DNA of 64,000 bases from Dyadobacter sandarakinus (GCF_016894445.1 NZ_CP056775.1:1-64000); one strand, 5' to 3'; positions 37,778-47,553 are shown, numbered from the stretch's first letter. Numbers and translations: made by a program. The notes: generated from the sequence alone by a model not told the origin.

Positions 37778-37785
37778 TATTTTTG
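37778..37785 (+). promoter_or_regulatory. Promoter -7 element of the EEP gene
   Basis: TATTTTTG matches TAnnTTTG and lies 20 bases before the ATG at 37805. Confidence 0.45.
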
Positions 37786-37804
37786 CAAAAAAAATGTCGA
37801 TTGA

Positions 37805-38878
37805 ATGACTGGTTTTAAAAGAGCGGCCTGGTTTGTTTACCAGCTTTTCGCAGCATACACTATCTTTATTTACATCCTGATATTCTGGACACCGTTCCAC
37901 TTCTGGATAACCGGATTTATGATGATGTCGTTCCCGGTGGTCATCCTTTTGCATATAGCAGCGGTACTTTTCTGGGTGCTGCTCGATCGCAGGAAAATCT
38001 GGCTTCCCATACTGCTGCTGCTGGTTGCCACCGTCTTTCTTCCGCGTACTTATCAGTCTGGGAACAAGCCTGAGCCGGCTTCCGATGCGTTTTCGGTGTT
38101 GAGCTACAATGTAGTAGCTTTTCAACGGGATGCTACCCACCACGACAAGCCTATGAGGAGTTATATCCGGCAAATGCAGCGCTGGGTCAGGGATGCCGGT
38201 GCGGATGTCATATGCATGCCCGAGTACTACGAGGATGTCACCAAGCTGTATCAGATTAACCGGGTGTTGCACGATGGCGGGTACCGGCACAGCCGTTTTT
38301 ACAATAACCGTCAGCGCTCCGATCCGAGTTACTGGGGACTGGCAGTATATTCCAGGTACCCAATTATAGCTTCAAAAGACACGGTTTTTATTTCACAAAA
38401 CGGGATGATCCAGGTAGATGTGAAAATCAGGAAGGATACCGTGCGGGTCATCGGGCTGCATTTCTTCTCGATGACGCTGAATATGGCGCTGCTCAAACAA
38501 CAAAGAACAGGGGAGGGGTTCAAACGCGAAGGAACCAAGATCCTCCGGCGGATGAAACGTGGATTTGACCGTCATGCAGTGGAGCTTCATGCGCTCGAAA
38601 CCTGGATCGCGTCTTCACCATACCCGGTAATTGTATGCGGAGATTTTAATGAAACTGCATACAGTTACGTTTACGGCAGGCTCCGGCGCAAACTCTCTAA
38701 TGCATTTGAGGTGAAGGGAAAAGGTTTTGGCTTTACTTACAACCACACGCCCAATTTTATCCGCATTGACCACCAGTTTTATAGTGACGATCGCCTCGAA
38801 CTTACCAATTTCATGACGTTTGATACGGTACAGTATTCTGACCATTACCCAATTATGGGAACTTACCGGCTGCGTTAG
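37805..38878 (+). CDS. Endonuclease/exonuclease/phosphatase family membrane protein
   Basis: A 357-residue protein with three N-terminal transmembrane segments (residues about 8-30, 36-60, 64-82) and a C-terminal EEP domain. Catalytic features are visible: FSVLSYNVVAF, CMPEYYED (E136 region), GDFNETAYSY, IDHQFYS and SDHYPI. The domain should lie outside the cytoplasm or at the membrane face and may act on nucleic acid, sphingolipid or inositol phosphate; the substrate cannot be told. It is divergent from rimP, and its stop overlaps the stop of the convergent DUF4907 gene. Confidence 0.92.
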   Translation: MTGFKRAAWFVYQLFAAYTIFIYILIFWTPFHFWITGFMMMSFPVVILLHIAAVLFWVLLDRRKIWLPILLLLVATVFLPRTYQSGNKPEPASDAFSVLSYNVVAFQRDATHHDKPMRSYIRQMQRWVRDAGADVICMPEYYEDVTKLYQINRVLHDGGYRHSRFYNNRQRSDPSYWGLAVYSRYPIIASKDTVFISQNGMIQVDVKIRKDTVRVIGLHFFSMTLNMALLKQQRTGEGFKREGTKILRRMKRGFDRHAVELHALETWIASSPYPVIVCGDFNETAYSYVYGRLRRKLSNAFEVKGKGFGFTYNHTPNFIRIDHQFYSDDRLELTNFMTFDTVQYSDHYPIMGTYRLR

Positions 38879-39213
38879 GGACGGGTTCCCAGGCTGTCCA
38901 GCTCTTCGGCAGTGATGGTAGGGGGGAAAATACCTCTGGAAAGTTTTTGCTGAACAAGCTCGCCCGTTTTCAGCGCGTCCTGTCGGGTCTTAAATCCCGC
39001 TGTGCCGGGTATGCCGGGAATAACAGGCTGCTCAATGATCAGTGTTGTATCATCATAAATGCGGTAGCCCCAGCCTTCGGTTACCTGATAAGCTTTGACC
39101 TTAATACGACCATAGCCTTCGCCTATGGAGCTTGTTCTGTAAAAGAACAAGGCTGCAATAGCGAAGGCTATGAACAAAAACAGGAAAGTTCGTTTTCTCT
39201 TGATCGAGATCAC
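38875..39213 (-). CDS. DUF4907 domain-containing protein
   Basis: A 112-residue protein with an N-terminal signal or anchor (about 8-25) and a small domain, GEGYGRIKVKAYQVTEGWGYRIYDD to KTRQDALKTGELVQQKL, typical of DUF4907. It overlaps the Kelch protein gene by four bases (ATGA at 39210-39213), so the two are translationally coupled. Function is unknown; families DUF4907, Kelch and DUF4270 are often found together in Bacteroidetes. Confidence 0.85.
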   Translation of the reverse strand: MISIKRKRTFLFLFIAFAIAALFFYRTSSIGEGYGRIKVKAYQVTEGWGYRIYDDTTLIIEQPVIPGIPGTAGFKTRQDALKTGELVQQKLSRGIFPPTITAEELDSLGTRP

Positions 39214-40238
39214 TGATTATCGTCGTCGTTAGCGGCAACACTCGGATCAAATGCCCAGAAATCGTCATATCCGTTTGATCCGGTAGGACTTCCGGTACCC
39301 ATATACCCGGTATTTCCGATTGCGAATCCGGCCGAAAAGCCTCTTTGTCCACCTGCGAAGCTGGATACTTCGGTCCAGGTGTTGGTTCCCGGCTCATAAG
39401 AATAGGCATCAGACTTTCCGTTTCCACCTACTATATATGCCTTGCCGTTGATTACCATGGCCAGTGCATGTGAGCGGGTCGGGAAATCAGTATCATCGTG
39501 CTCCGTACGGATCCAGGCACCGCTGCCATTGTTGCCCGCAGGATCGAAAACGTAGAGATCCTTGGTTTCCGTGCCGGAGTTGTTGGTTCCAAAACCTACA
39601 TAAGCCTTATTTTCGAGTGTGAATGAAAGTGCACCCCGGCGTTTTCCGCCTGTGAACGTTGCAATTTCACTCCATTTGTCAGTGGCAGGATCATACTGAT
39701 AAAAATCCTGGTAGAAACCGCTTCCATTATATCCCAGTCCCACGTAACCTTTGTTGTTCACGGAGAATGCAGTCGCGTACTGGCGGGTTCCGCCCAGGAA
39801 ATCAGCTACGGCTGTCCACTTGTTGGTGGCAGGATCGTAGGAGTAAAAGTCTTTTTTATAACCATTGTCGATCGTGGTTACATTGTCATAACCTGTTCCG
39901 ACGTATGCTTTTCCGCCAATTACAAATGCTACTGCATCTGTACGGCCGGTGCCCGCAAAAGGAGCTACCTGCGACCATATTTTAGTACCGGCATTGTAAG
40001 CCCAGAAATCCTTCACTCTTGGCACGGTCTCGTTGGTCAGACCAGTACCGATATATCCTCTGTCGCCAATCACAAAGCTTACAGCCCGGGCCCTGGCAGA
40101 TCCTCCAAAGTTGGGAATGCCGGTTCTGTACCAGTTGCCCAGCAAATCAGGATCTGAATCCTTGTTACAGCTAATTTGAACGAGTGCAGTAGAAGCAATC
40201 AGAAGGGCTAACGATGTCTTTCTTAAAGTATTGAACAT
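39210..40238 (-). CDS. Kelch-repeat lipoprotein
   Basis: A 342-residue lipoprotein (signal with lipobox QISC, cysteine 24) followed by about six Kelch blades. Each blade has the pattern G-K-A-Y-V-G-x-G then a Y or F-W/Y-D-P segment (VIGGKAYVGTGYD, VNNKGYVGLGYN, LENKAYVGFGTN, VINGKAYIVGGN). It would form a beta-propeller in the periplasm or on the surface. Role may be binding or sensing. It is the first gene of a two-gene unit with DUF4907 and is divergent from DUF4270. Promoter at 40350-40357. Confidence 0.9.
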   Translation of the reverse strand: MFNTLRKTSLALLIASTALVQISCNKDSDPDLLGNWYRTGIPNFGGSARARAVSFVIGDRGYIGTGLTNETVPRVKDFWAYNAGTKIWSQVAPFAGTGRTDAVAFVIGGKAYVGTGYDNVTTIDNGYKKDFYSYDPATNKWTAVADFLGGTRQYATAFSVNNKGYVGLGYNGSGFYQDFYQYDPATDKWSEIATFTGGKRRGALSFTLENKAYVGFGTNNSGTETKDLYVFDPAGNNGSGAWIRTEHDDTDFPTRSHALAMVINGKAYIVGGNGKSDAYSYEPGTNTWTEVSSFAGGQRGFSAGFAIGNTGYMGTGSPTGSNGYDDFWAFDPSVAANDDDNQ

Positions 40239-40349
40239 GTAAACTGTATGGTTTGACTAATTGTTGCGTATGAATGTTTATTTGTAAGACTACCAGAATT
40301 CAGCTAAACTTCCCTGACATTGAACAGCTCAGCCTTTTTGAAATTTTTG

Positions 40350-40357
40350 CAAACATA
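40350..40357 (-). promoter_or_regulatory. Promoter -7 element of the Kelch/DUF4907 unit
   Basis: CAAACATA reads TATGTTTG on the minus strand, matching TAnnTTTG. Confidence 0.45.
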
Positions 40358-40691
40358 ACATCTTGATGTTGCTAAGTAAAATTCTAAGTTACTTTTTGTC
40401 TAAACTTAGGATTGCTCCTGCACAACGTAATGCCTTCACACGATGTTGTCTGCAATGCTTAAACAGGCATTTTTCCGGGTTGCTCCGGGCGGTCAAATTC
40501 GAAAGGTAAAATACCCGGCAAACTTCGGCGTTTCATTTACACTTGCCACTTTTTGAATGCGCATTGCGTACCGATACATATCCGTTCTCTTATCGGCATT
40601 ACGCCGGTGCACGGCTTTTTGTTGCAATCAAACATGAAGTACATTTTTGTCCTGATTACCAGAATCATGTTGTAATTAAGATTGCATCTGA

Positions 40692-40699
40692 TATTTTTG
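40692..40699 (+). promoter_or_regulatory. Promoter -7 element of the DUF4270 gene
   Basis: TATTTTTG matches TAnnTTTG and lies 24 bases before the ATG at 40723. Confidence 0.5.
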
Positions 40700-40722
40700 C
40701 ACTTTTTACTGTCTTGCGTTAG

Positions 40723-42117
40723 ATGAAATTCAACCAATTTCTTATTAAGAAATCTTCAAGGGCTTATAAATTTCTGATCATACTGGGACTGGCGGCTTCC
40801 CTTGCAGGATGTGAATGGGGGGATCAGATCGAATCCATCGTACAGCCCAACCCGGACAACTTTTCAGTATTGTTTTCGGATACTGCATCTGTGATGATCT
40901 CATCCGTGGGCAGTGACTCCGTAATGACCGGCGCCCCTAGCCGCCTCCTGGTAGGTCGTTACATGGATCCCTATTTTGGAAAAATTCAGGCATCTACCTT
41001 CTTTCAGCCTACTACAAACTCCGGCATTTCTGTTCCTGAAACTGCCGTTTACGATTCGCTGATCCTTGCATTGCGCTATGACCAGTACGTATATGGCGAT
41101 ACAACAAAGCCAATGAACCTGAGCGTGCATACTTTGCAGCAGGACATTACGGATAAAAATTCTTACTACAATCACGATACTACACCTTTTGATATTCTAC
41201 CTATTGCGAAAGTAAAGGTAGTACCGCGTCCCCGTACAAAGCCCTGGCTGAAAATCAAGCTGTCGGATGTACTGGGTAAAGATCTGTTTTCAAAAGGCCA
41301 GAACAAGCTGATCAACAACAATAATGACTGGATCAATATTGTAAAAGGCCTTTTGGTTGCCCCGGGAGCCACTGACAATGGTCCTGTGGTAGGTTTCAGG
41401 CTCGACAGTGCTTCCGTGCAACTGCATTACCACGTACAGGAAGTAGATGGTGTGCGCAAAGATTCAACCGTATTAAATACGACCGCCCGCTATAACCAGA
41501 TCCTGGCCGACCGCGCCGGCACACAGCTCGCCAAGCTTCCTTCCGGAAGGCTTGCGCTGCCAGCATCCCAGTCCGGAAATATGTCGTTTATCGAAGGCGG
41601 AGTAGGGGTTATGACGAGAGTCGACTTTCCTTATGTGGATCAGTTGAAATACGACCAGTTTACCGTAGTCAACCGTGCTTTCCTGCGTGTTGAGCCACTC
41701 AGGGCGTCCCTCACCGACATGCTTCCGGCGCCAAATGCATTGTACGTTTACCTTTGTGATAAAAACAATCAGGTATATACCAATGCCAGCGACGGGCTGG
41801 CCACACCGCTGTACCAGATTACCAATACAGGCTCTCAGGCTGTTGCAGGAACGCTCGTCAATGACTTACTCAACAACCGCCAGTACTACCTGTTTGACGT
41901 GACTACGTTTGTAACTAGCCTGCTTACGACCGGAACTTCGGATGGCTCGGGGCTTTTGCTGCGTACTTCGCCGTTTAGCACAGCATCTGTGGCTTACCTG
42001 GAAGCAGGGACAGAGTTTGGTAAAAGCGTGACCAGACTCGTGATCGGCAGTCAGCAGAATGCGCAGCCGGGTGTAAAGCTGGAACTTTACTATACCAATG
42101 TAAAGGTAGACCAGTAA
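40723..42117 (+). CDS. DUF4270 family lipoprotein
   Basis: A 464-residue lipoprotein: signal with lipobox LAGC (cysteine about 29) and a large beta-rich body. The DUF4270 pattern is present: VGRYMDPYFGKIQASTFFQ, AVYDSLILALRYDQYVYGDT, then a C-terminal LVIGSQQNAQPGVKLELYYT. The function of the family is unknown. It faces the Kelch/DUF4907 unit across a shared intergenic region, which suggests common regulation. A long terminator follows. Confidence 0.92.
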   Translation: MKFNQFLIKKSSRAYKFLIILGLAASLAGCEWGDQIESIVQPNPDNFSVLFSDTASVMISSVGSDSVMTGAPSRLLVGRYMDPYFGKIQASTFFQPTTNSGISVPETAVYDSLILALRYDQYVYGDTTKPMNLSVHTLQQDITDKNSYYNHDTTPFDILPIAKVKVVPRPRTKPWLKIKLSDVLGKDLFSKGQNKLINNNNDWINIVKGLLVAPGATDNGPVVGFRLDSASVQLHYHVQEVDGVRKDSTVLNTTARYNQILADRAGTQLAKLPSGRLALPASQSGNMSFIEGGVGVMTRVDFPYVDQLKYDQFTVVNRAFLRVEPLRASLTDMLPAPNALYVYLCDKNNQVYTNASDGLATPLYQITNTGSQAVAGTLVNDLLNNRQYYLFDVTTFVTSLLTTGTSDGSGLLLRTSPFSTASVAYLEAGTEFGKSVTRLVIGSQQNAQPGVKLELYYTNVKVDQ

Positions 42118-42133
42118 AAAGAGCTTAAACATC

Positions 42134-42175
42134 AAATGCAAATATCCCGGCGCTTCCGCCGGGATATTTGCATTT
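42134..42175. terminator. Bidirectional terminator with a 19-bp stem
   Basis: The arms 42134-42152 and 42157-42175 are exact inverted repeats (core ATATCCCGGCG / CGCCGGGATAT) with loop CTTC. It serves the DUF4270 gene and the convergent bestrophin gene. Confidence 0.88.
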
Positions 42176-43077
42176 TACATAACTACCCCTTTTTTCGGCA
42201 GTATCTTTTCGGGAATTTTCGGTGCATCGATCATCTGAAGAAGGTTGATTTCGATGGTTCTGGAAAGCGTGGTCATGGGAATGTCATTCGGGCCGTTTTC
42301 AAACGGATTCTGCATGATGTACGCGATCCACTCTACATAAAAGAACAGGAAGGAAATGGTAAAAGTGACCGGAATTGAAATCCGTCCGATGCTTTCCACC
42401 AGGCCCATAGGAAGGATGAGCGTAAAGATGAATATCACAAAAATGACAAAGAAGCTGTACTGAGTGGGAAATACCGTGTTTTTGATACGCTCGCATTTTC
42501 CCATCGCATCACATAGCCGCTGCACGGTAGAGTCTATGTTTTGGTAAAGAAGGGTTTCGAGCTTTCCCGCCCGGTTCAGGTCCGACAGCTTAAACTGGAT
42601 CAGGTTCAGAATCGCATTGGGAATATTGTCCTGCCTGGAAATGTAATCATGTTCTTCGGCATTCAGATGAAGATCTGCATACACCAGTACTGCCTCCTTC
42701 CGCAAGCTGTTGGTAAGCGCATAGCACCAGGCAATCTGCAGATGTGCAATGTTGGAAATGAGTTCTTTCTTCTCCTTTTCTTCTGTTGTTATAAATGCAC
42801 TTGCCTGCCTCACGAGCGTGCGGCTGTCATTGACGATTGCTCCCCATACTTTTCTTGCTTCCCACCACCGGTCGTAGGCCGAGTTGGTCCTGAAACCCAG
42901 CAGCAGCGAAAGTGCGGTGCCTAAAATCGTGATAATGGAGACCGGAAATGAAAGGAAATGCCAGTTTTCGTAAGTATAGAGGTAGAATACGAGGGTCGAG
43001 TAAATGGTTACCGCCAGTACACCGGCCCAAATGCCCTGCAGGAGGCGCCATATCGAAAATACCTGTTTGACGTACAT
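42175..43077 (-). CDS. Bestrophin-family anion channel
   Basis: A 300-residue membrane protein of the bestrophin (UPF0187) family. It shows the hallmark SLLLGFRTNSAYDRWWEARKVW near residue 58. Paired N-terminal helices and a C-terminal pair (about 205-225 and 232-255) follow, with MQNPFENGPNDIPM matching the conserved acidic cluster. Bacterial members form pentameric channels, some cation-selective. It is monocistronic, between terminators at 42134-42175 and 43160-43208. Confidence 0.93.
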   Translation of the reverse strand: MYVKQVFSIWRLLQGIWAGVLAVTIYSTLVFYLYTYENWHFLSFPVSIITILGTALSLLLGFRTNSAYDRWWEARKVWGAIVNDSRTLVRQASAFITTEEKEKKELISNIAHLQIAWCYALTNSLRKEAVLVYADLHLNAEEHDYISRQDNIPNAILNLIQFKLSDLNRAGKLETLLYQNIDSTVQRLCDAMGKCERIKNTVFPTQYSFFVIFVIFIFTLILPMGLVESIGRISIPVTFTISFLFFYVEWIAYIMQNPFENGPNDIPMTTLSRTIEINLLQMIDAPKIPEKILPKKGVVM

Positions 43078-43159
43078 AGGAGCGGAAAATTTTCGGAGAA
43101 TGTCCGTAAAAATTTGTTACCTCCGTCTATAGCGGCCTGCGAATTTTTAAACTGTAATA

Positions 43160-43208
43160 AAAAAGCGCGGGACAATGGATATAATTCATCCATTGTCCCG
43201 CGCTTTTT
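43160..43208 (-). terminator. Terminator of the RND efflux operon
   Basis: The arms 43160-43180 and 43188-43208 are exact inverted repeats of 21 bases (core GCGCGGGACAATGG) with a seven-base loop and a minus-strand T-run. It lies 14 bases after the RND permease stop. Confidence 0.88.
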
Positions 43209-43221
43209 ATTGCTTGGGAAA

Positions 43222-46200
43222 TCAGGCAGGTACTTCCACTGAACCGGGGTTTTCATCTACCGGATGTTTTTTCTTGGTCACCAATTTTTCAATGGCTACA
43301 AAGAGTACCGGCACTACGAAAATTGCGAGGGACGTAGCCGCAAGCATACCTCCGAATACCGTCCAGCCGATCGTTTTCCTCGACTCGGCCGCTGCGCCGC
43401 TTGCAAAGGCAAGCGGAAGTACGCCGAGGATAAAGGCGAGTGAAGTCATGATAATGGGCCGCAAACGAAGCTGTACCGCTTCCAGCGTAGCCTTGACCAC
43501 TTCCATGCCGCTATCCACCCGCTCTTTGGCAAACTCAACGATCAGGATCGCATTCTTGGCAGCAAGACCAATCAGCGTGATCAGACCAATCTGCGCATAG
43601 ATGTTATTGGACAGATTAGGCAGGAACGTCAGGGTTAAAATTGAACCGAACGCACCTATAGGTACTGCAAAGAGTACCGAGAACGGGATAGACCAGCTTT
43701 CGTAAAGTGCCGCCAGGAAGAGGAACACGAAAACAATGGATATCGCGAAAATCGTTGTAGTACTATCACCGGCCTTGATCTCTTCACTACTCATACCCGA
43801 AAATTCATAGGAATATCCTGCAGGCAGCTTGGCCGCTTCTTCCCGCAGCGCGGTGATCGCCTGGCCGCTGCTGAATCCGGGTTTTGGTGTTCCGTTGATC
43901 TCGACAGACCGGTAAATATTATAGTGGGAGATCAATGCAGGGTTTTCCACAACTTTGGAAGTGACCAGCGCACTCAGCGGGATCATGTTACCCTGGCGGT
44001 TGCGGACGTAAAAGCTCTGGATCTTTTCAAGCGACGATCGGAAAGTACTGTCCGCCTGAACCATCACGCGGAAGTTCCGTCCGTAGAGGTTGAAGTCATT
44101 GACATAGGAGCTACCCAGCAAAGTGGACAGCGAGCTGAACACGTCATTCACCTGCACACCGAGCTTTTTGGTTTTATCCCGGTCTACATCAATCTGGTAA
44201 CTTGGTGTTCTTGCATTGAAAAAGGTATAAGCCATTGCAATCTCGGGGCGTTTATTAACAGCACCCAGGAAGTTGCGCACCACACCTTCAAACTGCTGAA
44301 TGTTGTCGGTACTGGTTGACTGCTGCAACTGGAATGTAAAACCGGAGGTGGCACCCAGACCCGGGATTGCCGGCGGCGCAATGGCCAGTACCCTCGCTTC
44401 CTTGATGTCGGCGGTACGTTTCTGGATTTCCTTGATCACAGCCTGTACATGGTGTTCCGCACCTTTACGGTCTGCCCACGGTTTCAGGTTGACAAACATG
44501 GTACCCACGTTGGACTTGTTGGAAAAGCTGATGATGTTCAGCCCGGCCAATCCACCCACTACCCGCACTTCGGGAATGGAAGATACGCGCTGCATGATGT
44601 CTTTGATCATTTCCACGTTGCGGTTTGTGGAAGTGGCTTCCTGCATTTCGTAGGTAACATACAGGCGGCCTTCGTCCTCGACCGGGATAAAGCCCGAGGG
44701 TTTATTTTTAAACAAAAAGAAAAGACCTACAAAAAGGCAAACCATCATGACCAGCACCAGCGGTGTGGCTTTGATCCATTTGGCAACGCCGCGGGTATAG
44801 CTGTGCGCTACGCGTTCAAACCAGCGGTTGAACCTGTCGAAGAATTTTTCAAGCCAGTTTTTCCGGTCATTCTCATCTTTGGTAGGTTTCAGCATGATCG
44901 AGCACAATGCAGGCGTCAGCGAAAGTGCCACAAAGGCCGAAAGCAATACCGAAATGGCAATCGTAATCGCAAACTGCTGATAGAGCCGGCCCACAATACC
45001 AGGCACAAAGCTTACCGGAACAAACACCGCAGCCAGGATCAATGCAATGGCAATTACAGGACCCGAAATGTCTTTCATCGCCTGGACCGTTGCATCCTTC
45101 GGAGACATTTTCTTTTCATCAATATAATGCTGAACTGCCTCGACAACCACAATCGCATCATCCACTACAATACCGATAGCAAGTACGAATGCAAACAACG
45201 TGAGGGTGTTGATGGTAAAACCAAACGGGATAAAGAAAATGAAGGTACCGATCAGTGATACCGGGATCGCAAGGATAGGGATGAGCGTTGCACGCCAGTT
45301 TTGCAAAAACAGGAAAACCACAATCACCACAAGCACCATTGCTTCTGCAAATGTGTGCAGTACCTCCTCGATGGACACCTGTACAACCGTGGCAGTTTCT
45401 GTAGGTACCACGTAGTCAATGTCTTTTGGAAAGGTCTTCTTCATTTCCTCCAAAGCCTTCATCACGCCTTCATAGGTGTCAAGTGCATTAGCACCCGGTG
45501 CCTGGTAGATCAGTACGAATGCAGCCGGTTTACCGCTTACAAATGCATTTACGCCATAGTCAAACTTTCCAAGCTCCACGCGGGCCACGTCGCGGAGGTA
45601 CACCACGCTGCCTTCTTCAGGAGAGGAGCGAACAATGATATCTTCAAACTGCTGCTTGGTATTCAGGCGGCTGTTGGTCAGTACGCTGTATTCAAAGCTT
45701 TGCTGATTGGGCTGGGGCGTACCACCGATCGTTCCCGCTGCTACCTGAAGGTTTTGCTCCGACAGGGCCGCTGAAATATCCGACGGCGTCATCCGGAGGC
45801 TGGCGAGCTTATCAGGATTAAGCCAGATCCGCATACCAAAATCGTCTGCACGCGAAATGATATCACCTACACCTTTCACCCGCTGCAATGCATCTTTCAG
45901 GTAAATGTTGGCATAGTTACCGATAAACTGCGCATCGTGCGTACCCTTGGGCGAGTAGAGGGCGAGCGCAAGCATGATACTCGGCTGCCGCTTTCTTACG
46001 GTAAGTCCAAGTCTTTTTACCGCATCCGGCAGCGTCGGTTCCGCCACACTTACGCGGTTCTGAACGTCGAGGGCGGCAATGTTTACGTCAGTACCCACAT
46101 CAAACGTTACGTTAATGCTGCTTTGTCCGCTGCTGGTACTGTTGCTGGACATGTAGGTCATGCCCGGCACACCGTTAATCTGGGTTTCAATGGGCGTTGT

Positions 46201-46386
46201 CGTGGTCTGCTCCACCGTCTGGGCATCCGCACCTGTAAAGTTGCCGGTAATGGATACCGTGGGCGGGGTTACATCGGGATATTGCGCCACCGGCAGAGTG
46301 GTAAGGGCAATAATCCCGACCAGCACCAGCACAATCGAGGATACGATAGCTGTTACGGGTCTTTTTATAAAAACGTCTGCAATCAT
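43222..46386 (-). CDS. RND multidrug efflux permease, HAE1 family
   Basis: A 1054-residue inner-membrane proton-driven exporter of the AcrB type. The family start MIADVFIKRPVTAIVSSIVL is present, as are two large periplasmic loops with porter repeats. Helix 4 carries the proton-relay LAIGIVVDDAIVVVEAV. The C-terminal half has IGLAAKNAILIVEFAK. It forms a trimer with the adaptor and TolC-like proteins encoded just upstream. Substrates cannot be inferred. It is last in the operon tolC-adaptor-permease. Confidence 0.97.
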   Translation of the reverse strand: MIADVFIKRPVTAIVSSIVLVLVGIIALTTLPVAQYPDVTPPTVSITGNFTGADAQTVEQTTTTPIETQINGVPGMTYMSSNSTSSGQSSINVTFDVGTDVNIAALDVQNRVSVAEPTLPDAVKRLGLTVRKRQPSIMLALALYSPKGTHDAQFIGNYANIYLKDALQRVKGVGDIISRADDFGMRIWLNPDKLASLRMTPSDISAALSEQNLQVAAGTIGGTPQPNQQSFEYSVLTNSRLNTKQQFEDIIVRSSPEEGSVVYLRDVARVELGKFDYGVNAFVSGKPAAFVLIYQAPGANALDTYEGVMKALEEMKKTFPKDIDYVVPTETATVVQVSIEEVLHTFAEAMVLVVIVVFLFLQNWRATLIPILAIPVSLIGTFIFFIPFGFTINTLTLFAFVLAIGIVVDDAIVVVEAVQHYIDEKKMSPKDATVQAMKDISGPVIAIALILAAVFVPVSFVPGIVGRLYQQFAITIAISVLLSAFVALSLTPALCSIMLKPTKDENDRKNWLEKFFDRFNRWFERVAHSYTRGVAKWIKATPLVLVMMVCLFVGLFFLFKNKPSGFIPVEDEGRLYVTYEMQEATSTNRNVEMIKDIMQRVSSIPEVRVVGGLAGLNIISFSNKSNVGTMFVNLKPWADRKGAEHHVQAVIKEIQKRTADIKEARVLAIAPPAIPGLGATSGFTFQLQQSTSTDNIQQFEGVVRNFLGAVNKRPEIAMAYTFFNARTPSYQIDVDRDKTKKLGVQVNDVFSSLSTLLGSSYVNDFNLYGRNFRVMVQADSTFRSSLEKIQSFYVRNRQGNMIPLSALVTSKVVENPALISHYNIYRSVEINGTPKPGFSSGQAITALREEAAKLPAGYSYEFSGMSSEEIKAGDSTTTIFAISIVFVFLFLAALYESWSIPFSVLFAVPIGAFGSILTLTFLPNLSNNIYAQIGLITLIGLAAKNAILIVEFAKERVDSGMEVVKATLEAVQLRLRPIIMTSLAFILGVLPLAFASGAAAESRKTIGWTVFGGMLAATSLAIFVVPVLFVAIEKLVTKKKHPVDENPGSVEVPA

Positions 46387-46424
46387 TTTCTACGAGTTAT
46401 TATAAGTTGGTAGGATAGGAGGGA

Positions 46425-47519
46425 TTACTTTTTACTTTCCTGTACCACTGCGCCCTCCCGGAGGTTTTGTACCCCTTCTACCGCAAATTTTTCTCCTTCT
46501 TTCAATCCTTCTTTCACAATGATATTGGCTCCGATCGCAGTACCCAGCTCCACGCGGCGCTGGCTGACCTTACTGCTGTCACCCAGTACATACACAAAGA
46601 ATTCACCCAGCTGCTCGGTTACAGCCTTATTAGGAATCACGATAGACTTGGCGGCGGCATTGTTCAGCACCCGCACGGTTCCTGTCATACCTGCACGCAG
46701 CTGATTATCCTTGTTCGGGAAAATAAGACGTGCCTTAATAGTACCCGTCTGCGGATCCACTGCACGGTCGAGCAGCGCAATTTTTCCGTTTGCAGGATAC
46801 ACGTCCGTGCCGAATTTCAATGTGAATGTGGAATCATTGGCTTTCTGACTCTTCATCAGGTTCGTAAAGCGGTAAATTTCCTTCTGGTCCACATTGAAAT
46901 CCACAGCAAGCTGCGTGTCGGTGGATACGGTGTTCAGAACAGTTTGTCCTGCCGAGATCGGCGCGCCTACTTTCACGGCAGAAATGCCGATCACCCCGTC
47001 AAACGGTGCAACTACCTTAGTATAACGAACACTCGTCTGTACTGCCTGGATATTTGCTTTGGCGGCTTCAGCCTGTCTTTTGGCTACTTCGAGCGCCGCA
47101 TCCGCATTGTCCACGAGCTGCTTGGCAACTGCATCATTTTTTTCAAGTTCATGGTAGCGGTCAGCATCTTTCTGTGCCCGAACGAGGTTGGCTTCCTGCA
47201 CATTTGCATTGGCCACGGCCTGGTCGTAATTGGCAGTATAAAGCTGAGCATCAATGGTATACAAAAGCTGGCCCTTGCGAACCCGGGATCCGTCCGTAAA
47301 ATGGATGCCGGTAATAAATCCGGTCACCTGCGGGCGGAGTTCAATTTCGTTCAATGGTACGATGGTACCGGGATATTCGTCATAGTAGCTTGCTTCTGCG
47401 GTCTTAGCCACTTCCAGCGCTACCGGGATGGCTTGCGGGCCTGCGGGTTGCTGCTGCTGGTTTTTGTTGCCGCAGGCGTAGAGTACCAGTGCGGTCAGAA
47501 CAACTGAGTAATATTTCAT
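46425..47519 (-). CDS. RND efflux periplasmic adaptor lipoprotein
   Basis: A 364-residue membrane-fusion protein. ATG at 47519 gives a signal with lipobox LYAC (cysteine 16). The biotinyl-lipoyl halves, the alpha-helical hairpin (about 95-165) and the beta-barrel domain (VVAPFDGVIGISAVKVGAPI) follow in the normal order. An alternative ATG at 47534 adds five residues. It links the permease to the outer-membrane channel. It lies 38 bases upstream of the permease start. Confidence 0.95.
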   Translation of the reverse strand: MKYYSVVLTALVLYACGNKNQQQQPAGPQAIPVALEVAKTAEASYYDEYPGTIVPLNEIELRPQVTGFITGIHFTDGSRVRKGQLLYTIDAQLYTANYDQAVANANVQEANLVRAQKDADRYHELEKNDAVAKQLVDNADAALEVAKRQAEAAKANIQAVQTSVRYTKVVAPFDGVIGISAVKVGAPISAGQTVLNTVSTDTQLAVDFNVDQKEIYRFTNLMKSQKANDSTFTLKFGTDVYPANGKIALLDRAVDPQTGTIKARLIFPNKDNQLRAGMTGTVRVLNNAAAKSIVIPNKAVTEQLGEFFVYVLGDSSKVSQRRVELGTAIGANIIVKEGLKEGEKFAVEGVQNLREGAVVQESKK

Positions 47520-47553
47520 GGTATTTAAAAACATATCATCCTGTATTTTCAGA

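Larger units (their letters stand above)
40239..40722. other. Divergent intergenic region between Kelch and DUF4270 genes
   Basis: No gene is visible in 484 bases. It holds -7 elements for both sides (40350-40357 minus, 40692-40699 plus). An inverted repeat CTAAGTT (40384-40390) / AACTTAG (40403-40409) has a partial direct copy (CTAAGT at 40372-40377), and could be a regulator site. Six-base repeats CCGATA/TATCGG lie near 40570. Confidence 0.5.

Noticed and set aside
37736..38290. 184-codon minus-strand frame overlapping the EEP gene
   Set aside because: It is antisense to the EEP protein, whose catalytic motifs support the plus strand, and has no promoter of its own.
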